Shown: positions 1 to 10,723 of the stretch, one piece after another
How positions within the stretch are numbered: position 1 is the first letter of the stretch
How the letters are laid out: each line of letters opens with the position of its first letter
From: Lunularia cruciata
Taxonomy: Eukaryota > Streptophyta > Marchantiopsida > Lunulariales > Lunulariaceae
Direction: 5' to 3'
Length of the DNA stretch: 64,000 bases
Assembly: GCA_948567375.1 (NCBI GenBank)
Contig: OX419761.1
Coordinates: 46,936,501-47,000,500 of the forward strand
Translations under genes and position numbers: made by a program
Notes under the pieces: model-generated
What the model was told of the DNA's origin: nothing
Databases searched by the model: none
The model's input: the letters and a program-made list of their open reading frames with translations, nothing else

Positions 1-1
1 A

Positions 2-70
2 GATCTTGGAGAGGGTCTCAATACAGCTATAGAAATACTTCCACCTTCATCAACTAGTTCTCAAGATTAG
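2..70 (+). pseudogene. C-terminal end of the family A leader zinc-knuckle frame (cut by window edge)
   Basis: The first 70 bases encode the last 22 residues and the stop of the same leader protein that is complete at 34,963-35,460 (minus) and nearly complete at 3,458-3,931 (minus). The frame ends in SSQD and TAG. The rest lies outside the window, so whether this copy is intact cannot be judged. Confidence 0.6.
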
Positions 71-305
71 TGATGGAGATAATCTTTCAACTTATGGATA
101 AACTATCCATGAGGGTTCGATTAATGTGCACTCTAGGATTTGATGTTGCTATAGAAATCTTGGAGCAACCTGAACCTTTTCTGTTCCCTAGGGTGGATTA
201 TTCTCAATGGTGTTAGTCATGTATATACTTTATTAGTTATAGAGTGAGAGAAAAGAAAAGAGAAAAAGAAAAATTGAGAAAAAAGAAAGATAGTGAGAGG
301 TTAAG

Positions 306-3168
306 ATGGGGAAACTTCCGGTTTTCTTTGGCAAGGATGGAGAAGATGTGGAGGTCTTTGTGAGAGACTTCAAGAGAGCTTGCATAGGAAACAATGAGAG
401 GAGGAAGAATGAGTGGGCCTCATTATTACCAGATTTCTTTGAGGATGCAGCACTTACATGGTATGAGTCAGAATACCAAAAGAGAGAGAGGAGAGATGAG
501 GAAGAGGAGTCTTGGGAGACTTTGACTTCAGCAATCATTGAGAACTTTCTTCCTGATGAGAGTTATGAGAGATTGATGAGTGAGGTTACATTTCTCAAGC
601 AAGGAGATGGAGAGAAAGTGAGAGTCTATGTGGAAAGAGTGGAAAAGTTAGAGTCCAGATTTCGCATAGTGTTGAGGAAGGGTGGGGATGATGTGGAGAC
701 TACAATGATTGGCATAGGAGCCATGCTCACCAAGAATTTTGTGGGAGGGTTGAGACCACAAATTAGAAGCAAGGTGAGGTATGAGAAACCTTCTTCCAAG
801 GTTGAAGCTATCAAGATCGCAATTCGTATGGAGGAGAGTTTGGAAGGGGATGAGAGTGATTTGGTGGTGAAGGAGGTTGTGCATCCTCCTCAAGGCTACA
901 AGTATGGTGGAACTTCTGATACTTTGGTGGCAAGGGTTGTACCACAAGTAGTGGTTGCTCCAGTTCTTGCATCTCCACCAAAAGATCCACTTCAAACCAT
1001 CACAGAACAACTTGTGGATCTCAAGATCAATGTGGTGCAACTATGGGAGAAGAGAGAGGTGGATCAGAATGTAGAGAGAGGGCCTAGGAGTTATGGAAAC
1101 TATCGATATAGAGGAGGCCAACCAGCCAACAATTTCAATGATAGAAATTGTTTTGGTTGTGGAGGAAGAGGCCATATCCAAAGGAATTGCCCAAATTCCA
1201 CTTACCATGAAGGAAGGGGTTATGAGGGAGCCAATAGAGGGAAAGAGGGAGGTAGTGAAACCCAAGTGGCTCCTAATCCTAACAAAGGTAAGGGGATACC
1301 ATCCATAGATGTGGTTGAGAGCAAGTATGAGAAGGGAGAGTGCTCAAACTCCAAGGGTCTTAATTTGGAGCTTTTGGCACAAGAGAAGAAGAGAGCTCGT
1401 TTTGCAGAGGATGTTCATTCTTCTCAAGGATTTACTTCAAGCAAGGATACTCCTATGTCTACTAGGAGCACTCGCATCTCAACACCATCAACAACAAAGA
1501 CTCCAAGGAAGAAGTTGGGGATGGAGGACTTCTTGATCTCAAAGCAACAATGGAACTACAATGTGTTGGAGGATGTTGGTAGTCACAAGGCTTACATCAC
1601 AGTGGGCCAATTAATTGCTTTGAACCCTACCTTGAGAAAGGAGCTTAGAGGTGGTTTGAGTTCTACAAGGAGCAAGAAGAAGAAGAAGGCAAAAGTTCCA
1701 GTATCAATGGGGGTGGTGGATGACAAGCCAGCACCATGGGAGGCTTGTGAATATGCCTCCAAGATTGATGTGAGAGTGAATGGTCACAACATCAAGGATG
1801 CATTGGTTGATGGAGGATCAGCAGTGAATGCCATGTCAGAAAGGTTGATGAAGAAGTTGGGTATGATACCCTCAAGACCTTCAACATTTGTGGTGAGCAT
1901 GGCAAACAAGCAACAAGTTTGACCAGTAGGGGTGATGGATAAAGTGGTAGTTTCAGTTATGGGAGTTCAAAATCTCATGACTTTCCAAGTCTTGAAGGAT
2001 TCAAGCTATGACTTACTTCTTGGGAGGCCATGGTTGAGAGCAGCACGCACAACTGATTGATGGCACAAAGGGTACTTGAGGATTGGCCATCAAACCATAG
2101 AGTCACAGTTCCTGTGACTAACACCACCAACACTTCACATTTAGATACACCATCTTCTGATTATTGGGAATCAAATTCTGAAGAAGGAGCTTTAGGTGTG
2201 GACACAAGCATGGAGGAGGAGACTTCCACAGAGGAGGATGAATCTGAATCTGATTCAGATGTGTATCCCTTGTGTGCTATGGATTTTGCACCTAAGCCAG
2301 AGGTTTTGAAGGACCCAGACAAATCACCATTGACACTTGAGGAGGTAGAGAGAAGGTTAGCTACCCTCAAGTATGGCCCAAATGTTACCAAGGAGGAGAA
2401 AGTGAGATTTGAGGAGATTTTCCGCAAGTTCATCCATGTGTTTGCTTTTAGTTACAAGGATTTGAAGGAAGTCACCTTGGAGGAGCACAAGATAGAGGTG
2501 GAGTCACATGCAAGACCAATCCGCCAAAAGCAACATCGCATTAGCCCACAAATATCTTTGGTTGTGAAGGAGGAGATTGATAAGCTCAAGGAGGCTGGAT
2601 TTATCTTTGAGGTGGAGAATTCAGAATTTTTCTTCCAATTGTCATTGTGAAGAAAACGAATGGCAAGCTTCGGGTATGTGTGGATTACAAGAAGCTCAAT
2701 GTTGTTACCAAGAAGGACTACTACCCATTGCCATTAATTGATGAGATTTTGGAGGAGGTTGCAGGTCATGAGAGGTACAATTTTGGAGATGGTTATAGTG
2801 GATATAACCAAATCAAGATTGCACCAAAGCATCAACAACTCACCACATTCACCACACCTTGGGGAACTTACGCTTTCAAGGTCATGCCTTTTGGGCTTTG
2901 CAATGCTCCAGCTACATTCCAACGGTTCATGAACAAGGTATTTGAACCTTTCATTGGGAAACTTGTGAGAGACTTCATTGATGACTTTTGTGTCTATGGG
3001 AGCAAGGAGGAGCACTTTAAGCACCTAATCAAAGTCTTGCAACGCTTGGATGAGGCAAATGCATCACTCAACCCAGAGAAGTGCATTTTTGGATGTGAAG
3101 AAGGTCTACTTTTGGGTCACATCATCTCCAAGGATGGAATAGCAGTTGATCCTGAGAAGGTGAGGAAG
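306..3168 (+). pseudogene. Family A gag-protease-RT, broken
   Basis: The frame opens at ATG 306, equivalent to the start of the intact 1,608-codon Gag-Pol elsewhere in the window. It shows the Gag domain, a CCHC knuckle (CFGCGGRGHIQRNC) near codons 282-295 and the protease core VDGGSA. An in-frame TGA at 1,920-1,922 replaces an arginine codon (CGA to TGA). Another TGA of the same kind follows near 2,057. A one-base loss near 2,630 shifts the frame at the entry to reverse transcriptase. RT resumes from about 2,647 with MPFGLCNAPATF and FIDDFCVYG and stops at a deletion junction near 3,168. It is non-functional. Confidence 0.9.
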
Positions 3169-3273
3169 TATGATGGAGTTCGGGTTCCTTGCCTTCTTAG
3201 TCCATGGTGTGCTACCATAATAGCCACCAGAGGTTCATCCTTAGTGAGAGAAAGGCCGGCTCACAAATCAAAG
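3168..3273 (+). repeat. Family A LTR fragment (3' end of A1)
   Basis: The last 106 bp of the family A LTR are fused to reverse-transcriptase sequence. The pol side and the LTR side share a GAGGA-like microhomology at the junction. The LTR terminus is the family's usual GGCTCACA. Confidence 0.85.
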
Positions 3274-3457
3274 TCTTGAGCCGATTTTGGATCACCTTTT
3301 TGGCATGGAACTGGAATGTTAGTTTTCCAGGACTCATGACAGAAATCATTGAAGGGAATGGAAGCTCTCAGATTTTCCTCACCTTCTCAGGATCAACTGC
3401 TATTCCATCCTTGGAGATGATGTGTCACATCCATAAGTTGAAAGATTATCTCCATCA

Positions 3458-3931
3458 CTAATCTTGAGAATTAGTTGATGAAGGTGGAAGTATTTCTATA
3501 GCTGTATTGAGACCCTCTCCAAGATCCTTCACCAAAGTTTCCAAAAGTGCTTTTACTCCACTACACTCATGTCCTTTTGGAAGTCCTTCAACTCCACAAA
3601 CCTCACACAACTCCTTGGTCTTAGATCTTCTCCCTCCCAATCTTGGTGAAGAAGGTCCAACATGCAAACCCAAGTCAAGTAAGCCTCTCCTTTCCCTCAA
3701 TCTCTTGCTCTCAAAGGTCAATGGACATGAAATTGCCTTATGTCCCTTCTCTCCACATAGAAAGCACTTAGACTCACTCTTTCCTCCAAGTGGTGTAGGT
3801 TTTTGGATCCTCTCAACACTCTCTTCAAATTCTATTGTAAACTCTCTTTTCCTCAAATCCACCCCTAAAATCACCTCAAACCCTTGGGGAACCTTGCATA
3901 ATCTCAATTTCCACTCTTGATGACCCTCCAT
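3458..3931 (-). CDS. Family A leader protein with two zinc knuckles (A2 copy)
   Basis: This 157-codon frame lies between the LTR and where gag would be. It differs from the 34,963-35,460 copy at only about seven residues. It keeps CFLCGEKGHKAISC (CX2CX4HX4C) and a second Cys/His cluster, CEVCGVEGLPKGHEC. A one-base loss just upstream removes the first eight residues of the other copy, so the start here is the methionine of MEGHQEWK. The frame is intact although the rest of the element is destroyed. Its function is unknown; the knuckles suggest nucleic-acid binding. Confidence 0.6.
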   Translation of the reverse strand: MEGHQEWKLRLCKVPQGFEVILGVDLRKREFTIEFEESVERIQKPTPLGGKSESKCFLCGEKGHKAISCPLTFESKRLRERRGLLDLGLHVGPSSPRLGGRRSKTKELCEVCGVEGLPKGHECSGVKALLETLVKDLGEGLNTAIEILPPSSTNSQD

Positions 3932-4577
3932 GTTCCCAAGATGAATCTAAACACTCAAACATGTTTTTTGTTGATCTCAAACTCCTCATGCATGAGATCT
4001 CCACTCTGCAGAATTGACCCTTCCTCACAATGTCACTCAAATCTCTCAACCAGTATGTCATAGTCCTTTGAAATTTTTCACACTTGATCACAACTCCAGG
4101 TCGTCCCTTCTTGCAAAATTTCAGATCTTTTCATGAAGCCATTTGGCCTAGACACCTTTCTATTCAGCACATATATTTCAGATTTGGTCTCAAAACCACC
4201 CCCTCACTTCAAAAACTCTTAACTCCCTGCGCAAAAATGATCTCTCTCTAATTTTTGTGGCAGCAGGTAGGATACAATGCACTGAATTTTCTTGGAAATT
4301 TTCAGGACAATTCACTAAAAATTGAAGAAATGGCAGACTCTGTACAATTTTCCAGAGAGCATGCAGTTGCGGGAGCACTTTATCCTATCAACTTTCAAAA
4401 ATTCTATCCCAGTGCGCATAGTAGCTCTCACAATAGTTTCAAGTGTTCTAACTGAAAGATAACCCAAGCTATCATGTGTAGAAATTTCAAGTCCAGATCT
4501 CAAACTTGAGATTTTGCCCAAAATCACCTAGATCCCCAAAATCTGCAATCCACCTCACACAATCTCTCCAATTCTTC

Positions 4578-4748
4578 TCATGTGTACAAGATGTACAAAA
4601 TCATCTCAAAGACATCATAATGAACCACAAGGTATACAAATGGATCTTGGTTCTCTAACATAAGTTCAGCCCTCTCCTCTCCTAATGTTCTCTCCAAGTG
4701 AGCTCTCATAGCCTCCTTCTGAATAATGTCGAATTGAACGCGGAACAT
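4578..4748 (-). CDS. Small upstream frame of family A (A2 copy)
   Basis: A 56-codon frame starts just 3' of the primer-binding site. It matches the frame at 36,085-36,255 with about four residue differences and no indel. It is rich in charged residues (AHLERTLGEERAELM) and ends in a hydrophobic tail. It may be a translated upstream frame, a relic exon, or chance conservation of a young leader. Confidence 0.3.
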   Translation of the reverse strand: MFRVQFDIIQKEAMRAHLERTLGEERAELMLENQDPFVYLVVHYDVFEMILYILYT

Positions 4749-4767
4749 TATCTTGCCTTCTAGAGAG

Positions 4768-4785
4768 GTCCCGGCAACGGAACCA
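4768..4785 (-). other. Primer-binding site, tRNA-Asp-like
   Basis: On the minus strand, four T residues after the 5' LTR lead into TGGTTCCGTTGCCGGGAC. This resembles the complement of the plant tRNA-Asp 3' end apart from two bases after TGG and one near the far end. The same site occurs at 36,275-36,292. Confidence 0.7.
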
Positions 4786-4789
4786 AAAA

Positions 4790-5481
4790 TGTTAGCCGGC
4801 CTGTCTCTCACTCAGGATAAACCTCTGGTGGCTATTTTGGTAGCGCACCATGGACTAAGAAGGCAAGGAACCCCAACTCCATCATACTCCTCCAAGGCTA
4901 ACACTCCAAGACTCAAGACATTGCTCACTAGAGAACTCAATGAGAGAGAGATAGTTGCAAATGAAAGGATGATGAGTACCTCCTCATCCTTTGTTTGTAT
5001 ACTTGTGAAATAGTTACGTACCAAAGTTACTAATTACCATAGTAACTCAAGTTACTAAACTAAAAGTCAAGTAAAGTCAAAAAGTAGAAAGGAATATCCA
5101 TTCACATGGGCATATTCCCCTAAGCATGTGGTCTTATCTTGACCCAACCACTAAGTCAAGGATTCCTTCACATGGGCTATCCTTGGACTAAAGAAGAATC
5201 CAAAACAAAAAGGTTTGTGGGCCCAAGAGTTCTCAACTCTTTCCTCAAAGCCAAACACCTAGGAATAATACCAAGTCAACACACTAAAGTCCAAAAAAGT
5301 GGTGCTCATCTTTTTTACTTCCTCTAAAGTAAGGTCCCCTCTATCTTAGCTATGACTAACGTTAGCTAACCATGACTAATATAGAACCATCCTTTATCTC
5401 TATATAAATAATATCTCTTAAGTACTTGTAATACCAAGCTAAATATCACAATACCACACACATGCACAAATGGGTGTTACA
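4790..5481 (-). repeat. Family A 5' LTR of A2 (692 bp)
   Basis: Starts TGTTAGCCGG and ends GTGTTACA on the plus strand, exactly the same length as the LTRs of the intact element. It diverges from them at scattered positions (for example TGTTAGCC in place of TGTGAGCC), so this copy is older. Confidence 0.9.
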
Positions 5482-7481
5482 GATCCTTGCTATTACATCT
5501 AACCTCCGAATCGCATGATTTCTCACTGCAAATTCGGAATTCTTCTTCCCTCTTCCCATCTCTTCTACTTTCTCACTTTCTCTCAATTTCACTCTTGCAA
5601 CTTTGCCCTTGCACACTAACATGATCCCAACTCTATTTCACTTTCCCCGATCACCTGCAAGATGACTTCTCAACGGCAAAGGAAAATTACTTGACATTTC
5701 GTCATTGCAGTTTTGATTTTCATAGAGTTGTGCTTCTTTGTCTTTCGTTGCTTTGAGTTTCTACCAAGAAATCACACCTCCGGCATGCACCTGTCACTAT
5801 CAATAAACCTTCACGCGTATGGGCCACCAGTTTTTAAATGGCCCCTTCTTGAATTTCTTACCCCAACAAAAGGTTGTTAGACTGTCTTCACCTTGGGTTG
5901 AGCTCCCCCCGATACGAAGACAATTTACTTTGGGTTGTATGCTGACAAGGCATTTCAGAGTACTTCGCCTTATGACCCGAAGTCATTTTACTTCGGGTTT
6001 CATCCCGAAGACTCTTTCCTTTGCCTTCTTCGGCCATACAGGCGCAGATCGACTTCTTTGTACACTTCTTCTTCTTTATTTTGAAAAAAAAATTGTAGGC
6101 ACCACATAGGTAAGTAAAGTTTATTCTTGTAGAGATACTAATCAGAAATGTCCAAATACAAAGTCAAATGTCACAATGTAGTTCTTCTTGATTTTTTCTT
6201 TTATCTCTTAGGTAGCAACTACACCCAAAAGAGAGAAACAAGCATTGATGCACAATCTCATCATGAAAATTTGTCACTCATAGTCACAACTTCATCAAAT
6301 CTTTCCAAACAATCTTGATTGTGATGATTCAAATTCTCCTGAAAATGGCACTTCACTGCAAAACGACTCCACCTCAAAAAAATTTTCCACCCCTCTACTG
6401 AAGGCACAACTTCCTCAATCAAAATTGCTTCACTTTAACACTGCATTGCATTCACAAATGTAGAATACCACCAACACTACAATTCCTCTCAGATCTGTTA
6501 AGGCATTGCTTTGATTGCACTTCACTCAGGATCAAACACACAAAATGAAAATCAAGGTTGCGGAATTCAACATCCAACAAGCACACTGACTTGCACTTTG
6601 AAATTCTTCACACACTCACAAACACACACAGAGTATTGATACTTGGAATCGAGCTCAAGTGATGAGCACTAAAATCAGCACTTTGCTTTATCTATTCTCA
6701 GAAATTATGAATAATGAACAACATATGCTCCTCTTAAATAATATAACAATAGATATGTACTAACAACTATACCGTTCTACAACAACTTTCCCTACCTACA
6801 GACCTGGAATGACAATGCACCTCTTCATATTTGCATCTTCAAATCTCAAAACTGTGATTACTCCAATTCAATGTTTACTTCTTTCTCGGCTTCCAATCCC
6901 CAAGTAACCTCACATACTACTCTATCATCGGGTCTATCTGAGTCTACTAAACCCTTCACTATTTCTACTACTTCTTCACTCAGATTTGAAATTATACTAG
7001 TAGGCACCTTATCTAACTCTTTATCTTTCGATCCATCCTTCTCTAATACCTCCAATGGTAACTCTGAAGATATCTATACTCCTACTTCATTGACTTTGAG
7101 CTTTGCTCTTACATCTTTCCAAAGTTTATCTATCTCTACTTAACTAAATCTAATATGATCATGATATTGTCTTCCACTTCCAATATCTTCGTATCTATGC
7201 AAGTTTTGAGACTAATCAGCAAAGCATTCAAATCTTTATCCTTTGCATTTCTCCTCTTCGTCTCTTGCACCAATACCTTCATGCAATCTTGTTTCCTCAA
7301 TCCTCACATTGGCTTCTTAACTCAACATTGGATTCATCTTTGTTATGATCTCTCTCAATGGCTTGAGTCTCACCCTTCTCTCTTGTTCTCAATCCACCAG
7401 CCAATCTTCCCTGTACGTTGCTAGTTCTACCTTGAATTCGGCTTTCATTGTCTTCTTCTCCTTCTCCTTCTCCTTTTGAAC
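5482..7481. other. Unassigned DNA between family A copies
   Basis: No convincing gene. At 5,880-6,020 there are repeated CCCGAAG/CTTCGGG motifs in both orientations within a pyrimidine-rich stretch. 6,120-6,850 is AT-rich with no feature I can support. 7,440-7,477 is a short (CTTCTC)n tract. A possible relic frame is listed separately. Confidence 0.5.
6858..7430 (-). pseudogene. Decayed charged, coiled-coil-like coding relic
   Basis: On the minus strand several frames separated by stops give strongly charged, helix-forming segments, ending in a 65-codon open frame (EVVEIVKGLVDSDRPDD). It looks like an old coding sequence, possibly a transposon Gag or a host coiled-coil protein. I do not recognise the family. 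Confidence 0.25.
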
Positions 7482-8114
7482 TGGAACACTCATTTTTGCA
7501 TGTGTGTGGTATTGTGATATTTAGCTTGGTATTACAAGTACTTGAGAAATATTATTTATATAGAGATAAAGGATGGTTCTACATTAGTCATGATTAGCTA
7601 AATTTAGTCATAGCTAAGATAGAGGGGACCTTACTTTAGAGGTAGTAGAAAAGATGAGCACCACTATTTTGGATTCTAGTATGTTGACTTGGTTTTATTC
7701 CTATGAGTTTGGCTTTGAGGAAAGAGTTGAGAACTCTTTGGCCCGCAAGCCCTTTTGTTTTGGATTCTTCTATAGTCCAAGGATAGCCCATGTGAAGGAA
7801 TCCTTGACTTAGTGGTTGGGTCAAGATAAGATCACATGCTATTGGAATATGCCCATGGGAATGGATATTCTTTTATACTTTTTGGCTTTACTTGACTTTT
7901 AGTCTAGTAACTTGAGTTACTACGGTAATTAGTAACTTTGGTGCGTAACTATTTCACAAGTATATAAACAAGGAGTCAGGAGGTACTCATCATCCTCTCA
8001 TTGAGTTCTCTAGTGAGCAATGTCTTGAGTCTTGGAGTGTTAGCCTTGGAGAAGTATGATGGAGTTGGGGTTCCTTGCCTTCTTAGTCCATGGTGCACTA
8101 CCATAATAGCCATT
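7482..8114 (+). repeat. Family A 5' LTR of A3, missing its last ~60 bp
   Basis: Aligns with the reverse complement of the 692-bp LTR. The first bases have mutated (TGGAACACTC for TGTAACACCC). The end is replaced by pol sequence. Confidence 0.85.
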
Positions 8115-9578
8115 AGAGAAGAGACTAGCAAGGTGGATGATACTCTTGTCTGAGTATGACTACACCATTGAGGATAGGCCAGGAAAGAAGCATGCAAATG
8201 CTGATTTGTTATTTAGAGCCTATGATCATGATGGAGATGAGCCAGTGGATGATTCCTTCCCGGGTGAGGAGCGCATGACAATCTCACTCTCTCAAGAGGT
8301 TCCAATGGAGTACAAGGAGATTGTGGATTTTGTGACAAGAGGTAACTATCCAGAAGGGATGCATGCTAGGGAGAGGAAGGCCCTTGCAGCAAGATCTAGA
8401 CCTTACACAATGGTGGAGGATATTCTTTTTCACCAAGGAGTAGATGGTCTACTTCAAAGAGCAATGGGTAAGGAAGAGTCTATCCTACATATTAAGGAGT
8501 TTCATGAAGGTTTAGTGTGTGGAAGACACTTTGCATGAAAGGTGAACGTTTTCAAGATTCTAGATGCATGTTACCATTGGAGAGGGATTTTCAAGGATTA
8601 TCTTGATTATTGCAGAACTTGTCATGTTTGTCAAGCTTTTGTTAGAAAGTCTACTTCCACTCCACCACTTAGATCAATTCCATTGCTAGGACCTTTTGAG
8701 AAGTGGGGAATTGATTTTGTAGGTCCTCTCAATAGAACCCCAAGGAAGAATGGGTATATCGTGGTAGTTACAAATTATCTTACCAAGTGGGCTGAGGCTA
8801 GACCATTGAGGGACAAGAATGAAGATGAAGTTGGTAGATTTCTTTATGAACGCATTATCATTAGGTTTGGATGCCCTTTGGAGTTAGTTTCTGATAGAGG
8901 AGGAGAGTTTACAAGAAGCATCACTACAACCATGCTACAACATTTCTCTATCACACATAGAGAAACTACATCCTATAAGCCAAATTCCAATGGCTTGGCA
9001 AAGAGAACCAATCTGACCTTGTGCATGATGTTGGCCAAAGATGCAGAAATGGAGGGGGCTAAATATCATTGGGACAAGAGGATTCATGCAGTTTTGTGGG
9101 AGTATATGACAACCATGAAGACTTCCACCAGATATTCTCCATTTCAATTGGTATATGGTATTGAGTCTACCTTACTTATTCACTTTGATCTTCCTACCTT
9201 CCAAAGCACTCATAGGAGATTGAAGAAAGCACAAAGAAGTGATGTAGAGAAGTCAAGGAAGGATCAATTCATGGAGTTGGAAGAGGCAAGAGTAGTTGTT
9301 ATGGTTTGAGTGAAGCAAGCCCAAAGGAAACAAAAGGAGAGCTATGACAAGAGGCAAGGCAAGAAGAAGGTGGAACCTTTCAAAGAAGGTGATTGTTTAA
9401 TGTTGTTTGATTCTATTCTATTCAAGAGAGTGAAAAATAAGTTTTTGCCTAAGTACTTTGGACCTTTCATAGTGGAGAAGGTGTGGGGCAATTACACTTA
9501 TGATCTCTCAAGGAGTTGGGAGGAAGACACTTTGATAGGATTAACCATGATAAGTTGAAGATGTATCATAGAAGGTAG
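8115..9578 (+). pseudogene. Family A pol 3' half (end of RNase H, integrase), broken
   Basis: The frame covers the end of RNase H, the integrase zinc region (CRTCHVCQAF), the catalytic core (WGIDFVGPLNRTP; SDRGGEFT) and the GPF module (KYFGPFIVEKVWGNYTYDL). Stop codons interrupt it at 8,536-8,538 (TGA for a glycine) and 9,307-9,309 (TGA for an arginine), and there is a frameshift near 9,508. The integrase glutamate is changed: the motif reads LAKRTN where the intact copy has LAERTN. The copy is therefore inactive. Confidence 0.9.
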
Positions 9579-9628
9579 AGAGACCTTCACTTTAAGGGCA
9601 AAGTGAAAACTTAGTCCGAAGGTAAATG

Positions 9629-9720
9629 TAATACCTATTTGTGCATGTGTATGGTATTGTGATATTTAGCTTGGTATTACAAGCACTTGAGAGATATTTT
9701 TTACATAGAGATAAAGGATG
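9629..9720 (+). repeat. Family A 3' LTR fragment of A3
   Basis: Begins TGTAATACCTATTTGTGCATG, the family LTR start, and runs about 92 bp before joining methyltransferase-element sequence of D1 on the opposite strand. Confidence 0.75.
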
Positions 9721-9730
9721 TCACAAGTGT

Positions 9731-10723
9731 CTAAGTAGTGATGCCTATCAAGTGCATCTTATGCTGCTCTGCCAAGCCAAGGCTCACAATCCAAGTCAAA
9801 CAGTTCAAGTCCATAGCCTGACCAAACACTTGAAGCCTAGATGCCTCTAATACTACTAGAACAACGGTAATACCGGTGCAAAAATCCATCACCCGCTCTC
9901 TCTCATTGGCGTTGGGCTCCACAAACTCTAAGTCCCAAACAAGTCCAGGTCCTCCCTCTTGAAAAGCATGAGAGCTTGGGAAACTCATGAGTGTGAGAAA
10001 TGTGGCTCTAGGCTATCCAACTAGGTTCACCTCTACCATAGATGACCTATCAGCCACTACCACCGTTTGAGACTGACGACCAACATCCAAGATATTATCA
10101 ACAAGGATGTAGTCAAGTCGTTGAATCCCATCATAAGCACATTGTAAAACCTCTTTGGGTAAGAGGTTCATCCACCAAAGACAAAGATAATGAGCCTTTG
10201 ATCCTACTTTGGTTGCATCTAACAATATAGTAGGTCCTATCCAAGAATGGACCTGATGTGTACTTGCCACCACCTTGGTGCAAGAATGACCTATCAAAGG
10301 AACATTCTCCAAAAGATAAGTTGGAGAAACGGACTGATGAACCTAGAGATATCATAATATCCATAACATCTCCCAAAACACCCCAGAACAAGGATCTTGA
10401 AGACCTAAACCTTGGCCAACACGTGTATATCTCTAACATAGCCATCCAAAAATCACCAAGTGAATAGGCCTATGTCTCTCCATATCATGCATCCCAAGTA
10501 AGGTAATGTCTATTGATAGGGCCTTATGGTAACCTTTGACTGCTTACATCAGTAATAACTAAGGATACCAATAGGCCAAGTGTACCACATGATGTAGAGA
10601 GACTTGCCTAGCAATCTCATCTCTCTCTACATACAAGTACCTCTATACTTGTATACCTACATGTAATACCGCAGCTAGTCCGGTGTTAATCCCACCAAAC
10701 AACTCTAGTAGACATATCGCCTC
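9731..10723 (-). pseudogene. C5 cytosine DNA methyltransferase domain inside LTR element D1
   Basis: One continuous minus-strand frame of about 330 codons, with seven internal stops, shows the conserved C5-methyltransferase motifs in canonical order. Motif I is ELFGGINTGLAAVL (about 10,705-10,664). An acidic motif II follows (YLYVERDE). The motif IV region reads VIFGWLC-stop-RYTRVGQGLGLQD, with the catalytic-type cysteine codon at 10,436-10,438. Motif VI is LLENVPLIG (about 10,309). A motif VIII-like KAHYLCLWWMN, a motif IX-like NANERERVMDF and a motif X-like FGQAMDLN (9,803-9,826) complete the set. The frame continues without shift across the B insertion into 16,285 onwards (WQYPIE then AICLLELFGG). 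The enzyme would methylate cytosines in DNA. This copy is dead: the proline of the motif IV PCQ is leucine and the next codon is TAG. Confidence 0.8.

Larger units (their letters stand above)
1..3273 (+). mobile_element. Family A Ty3/gypsy copy A1, truncated and internally deleted
   Basis: This element enters from the left edge of the window. It contains the end of the leader reading frame, gag, protease and the first half of reverse transcriptase. At about 3,168 it jumps directly to the last 106 bp of a family A LTR ending in the family terminus GGCTCACA. RNase H, integrase and most of the 3' LTR are missing. It is closely similar to the intact copy at 29,161-36,988 (opposite strand), which fixes its boundaries. 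The sequence at 3,274-3,340 after the LTR end is not recognised. Confidence 0.9.
3341..5481 (-). mobile_element. Family A copy A2, 5' LTR plus leader with internal deletion
   Basis: Reading on the minus strand, this is a complete 692-bp 5' LTR (4,790-5,481), a primer site, about 1.36 kb of leader, and then a jump into an 85-bp piece of reverse transcriptase (3,341-3,425). Gag, protease and everything downstream are gone. It lies inverted relative to A1, so positions 1-100 and 3,430-3,530 form a long inverted repeat of the leader. The base after the LTR begins GATC, which fits the 4-bp target pattern of the family. Confidence 0.85.
7482..9720 (+). mobile_element. Family A copy A3, deletion derivative
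   Basis: A nearly complete 5' LTR (7,482-8,114) is fused directly to the RNase H region of pol at about 8,115, deleting the primer site, leader, gag, protease and RT. Pol continues to its native C-terminus (9,578). A degenerate polypurine stretch follows, then about 92 bp of 3' LTR (9,629-9,720), where the element stops against D1. Confidence 0.85.

Noticed and set aside
5819-6109. A 96-codon plus-strand frame
   Set aside because: No domain, low-complexity pyrimidine-rich DNA with repeated CCCGAAG/CTTCGGG motifs; length is within chance for such composition.
9731-10723. First reading as an APE endonuclease of a LINE
   Set aside because: No GDFN or SDH motifs; the motif order ELFGG, G-x-x-C, ENV, GQA fits C5 methyltransferases instead.
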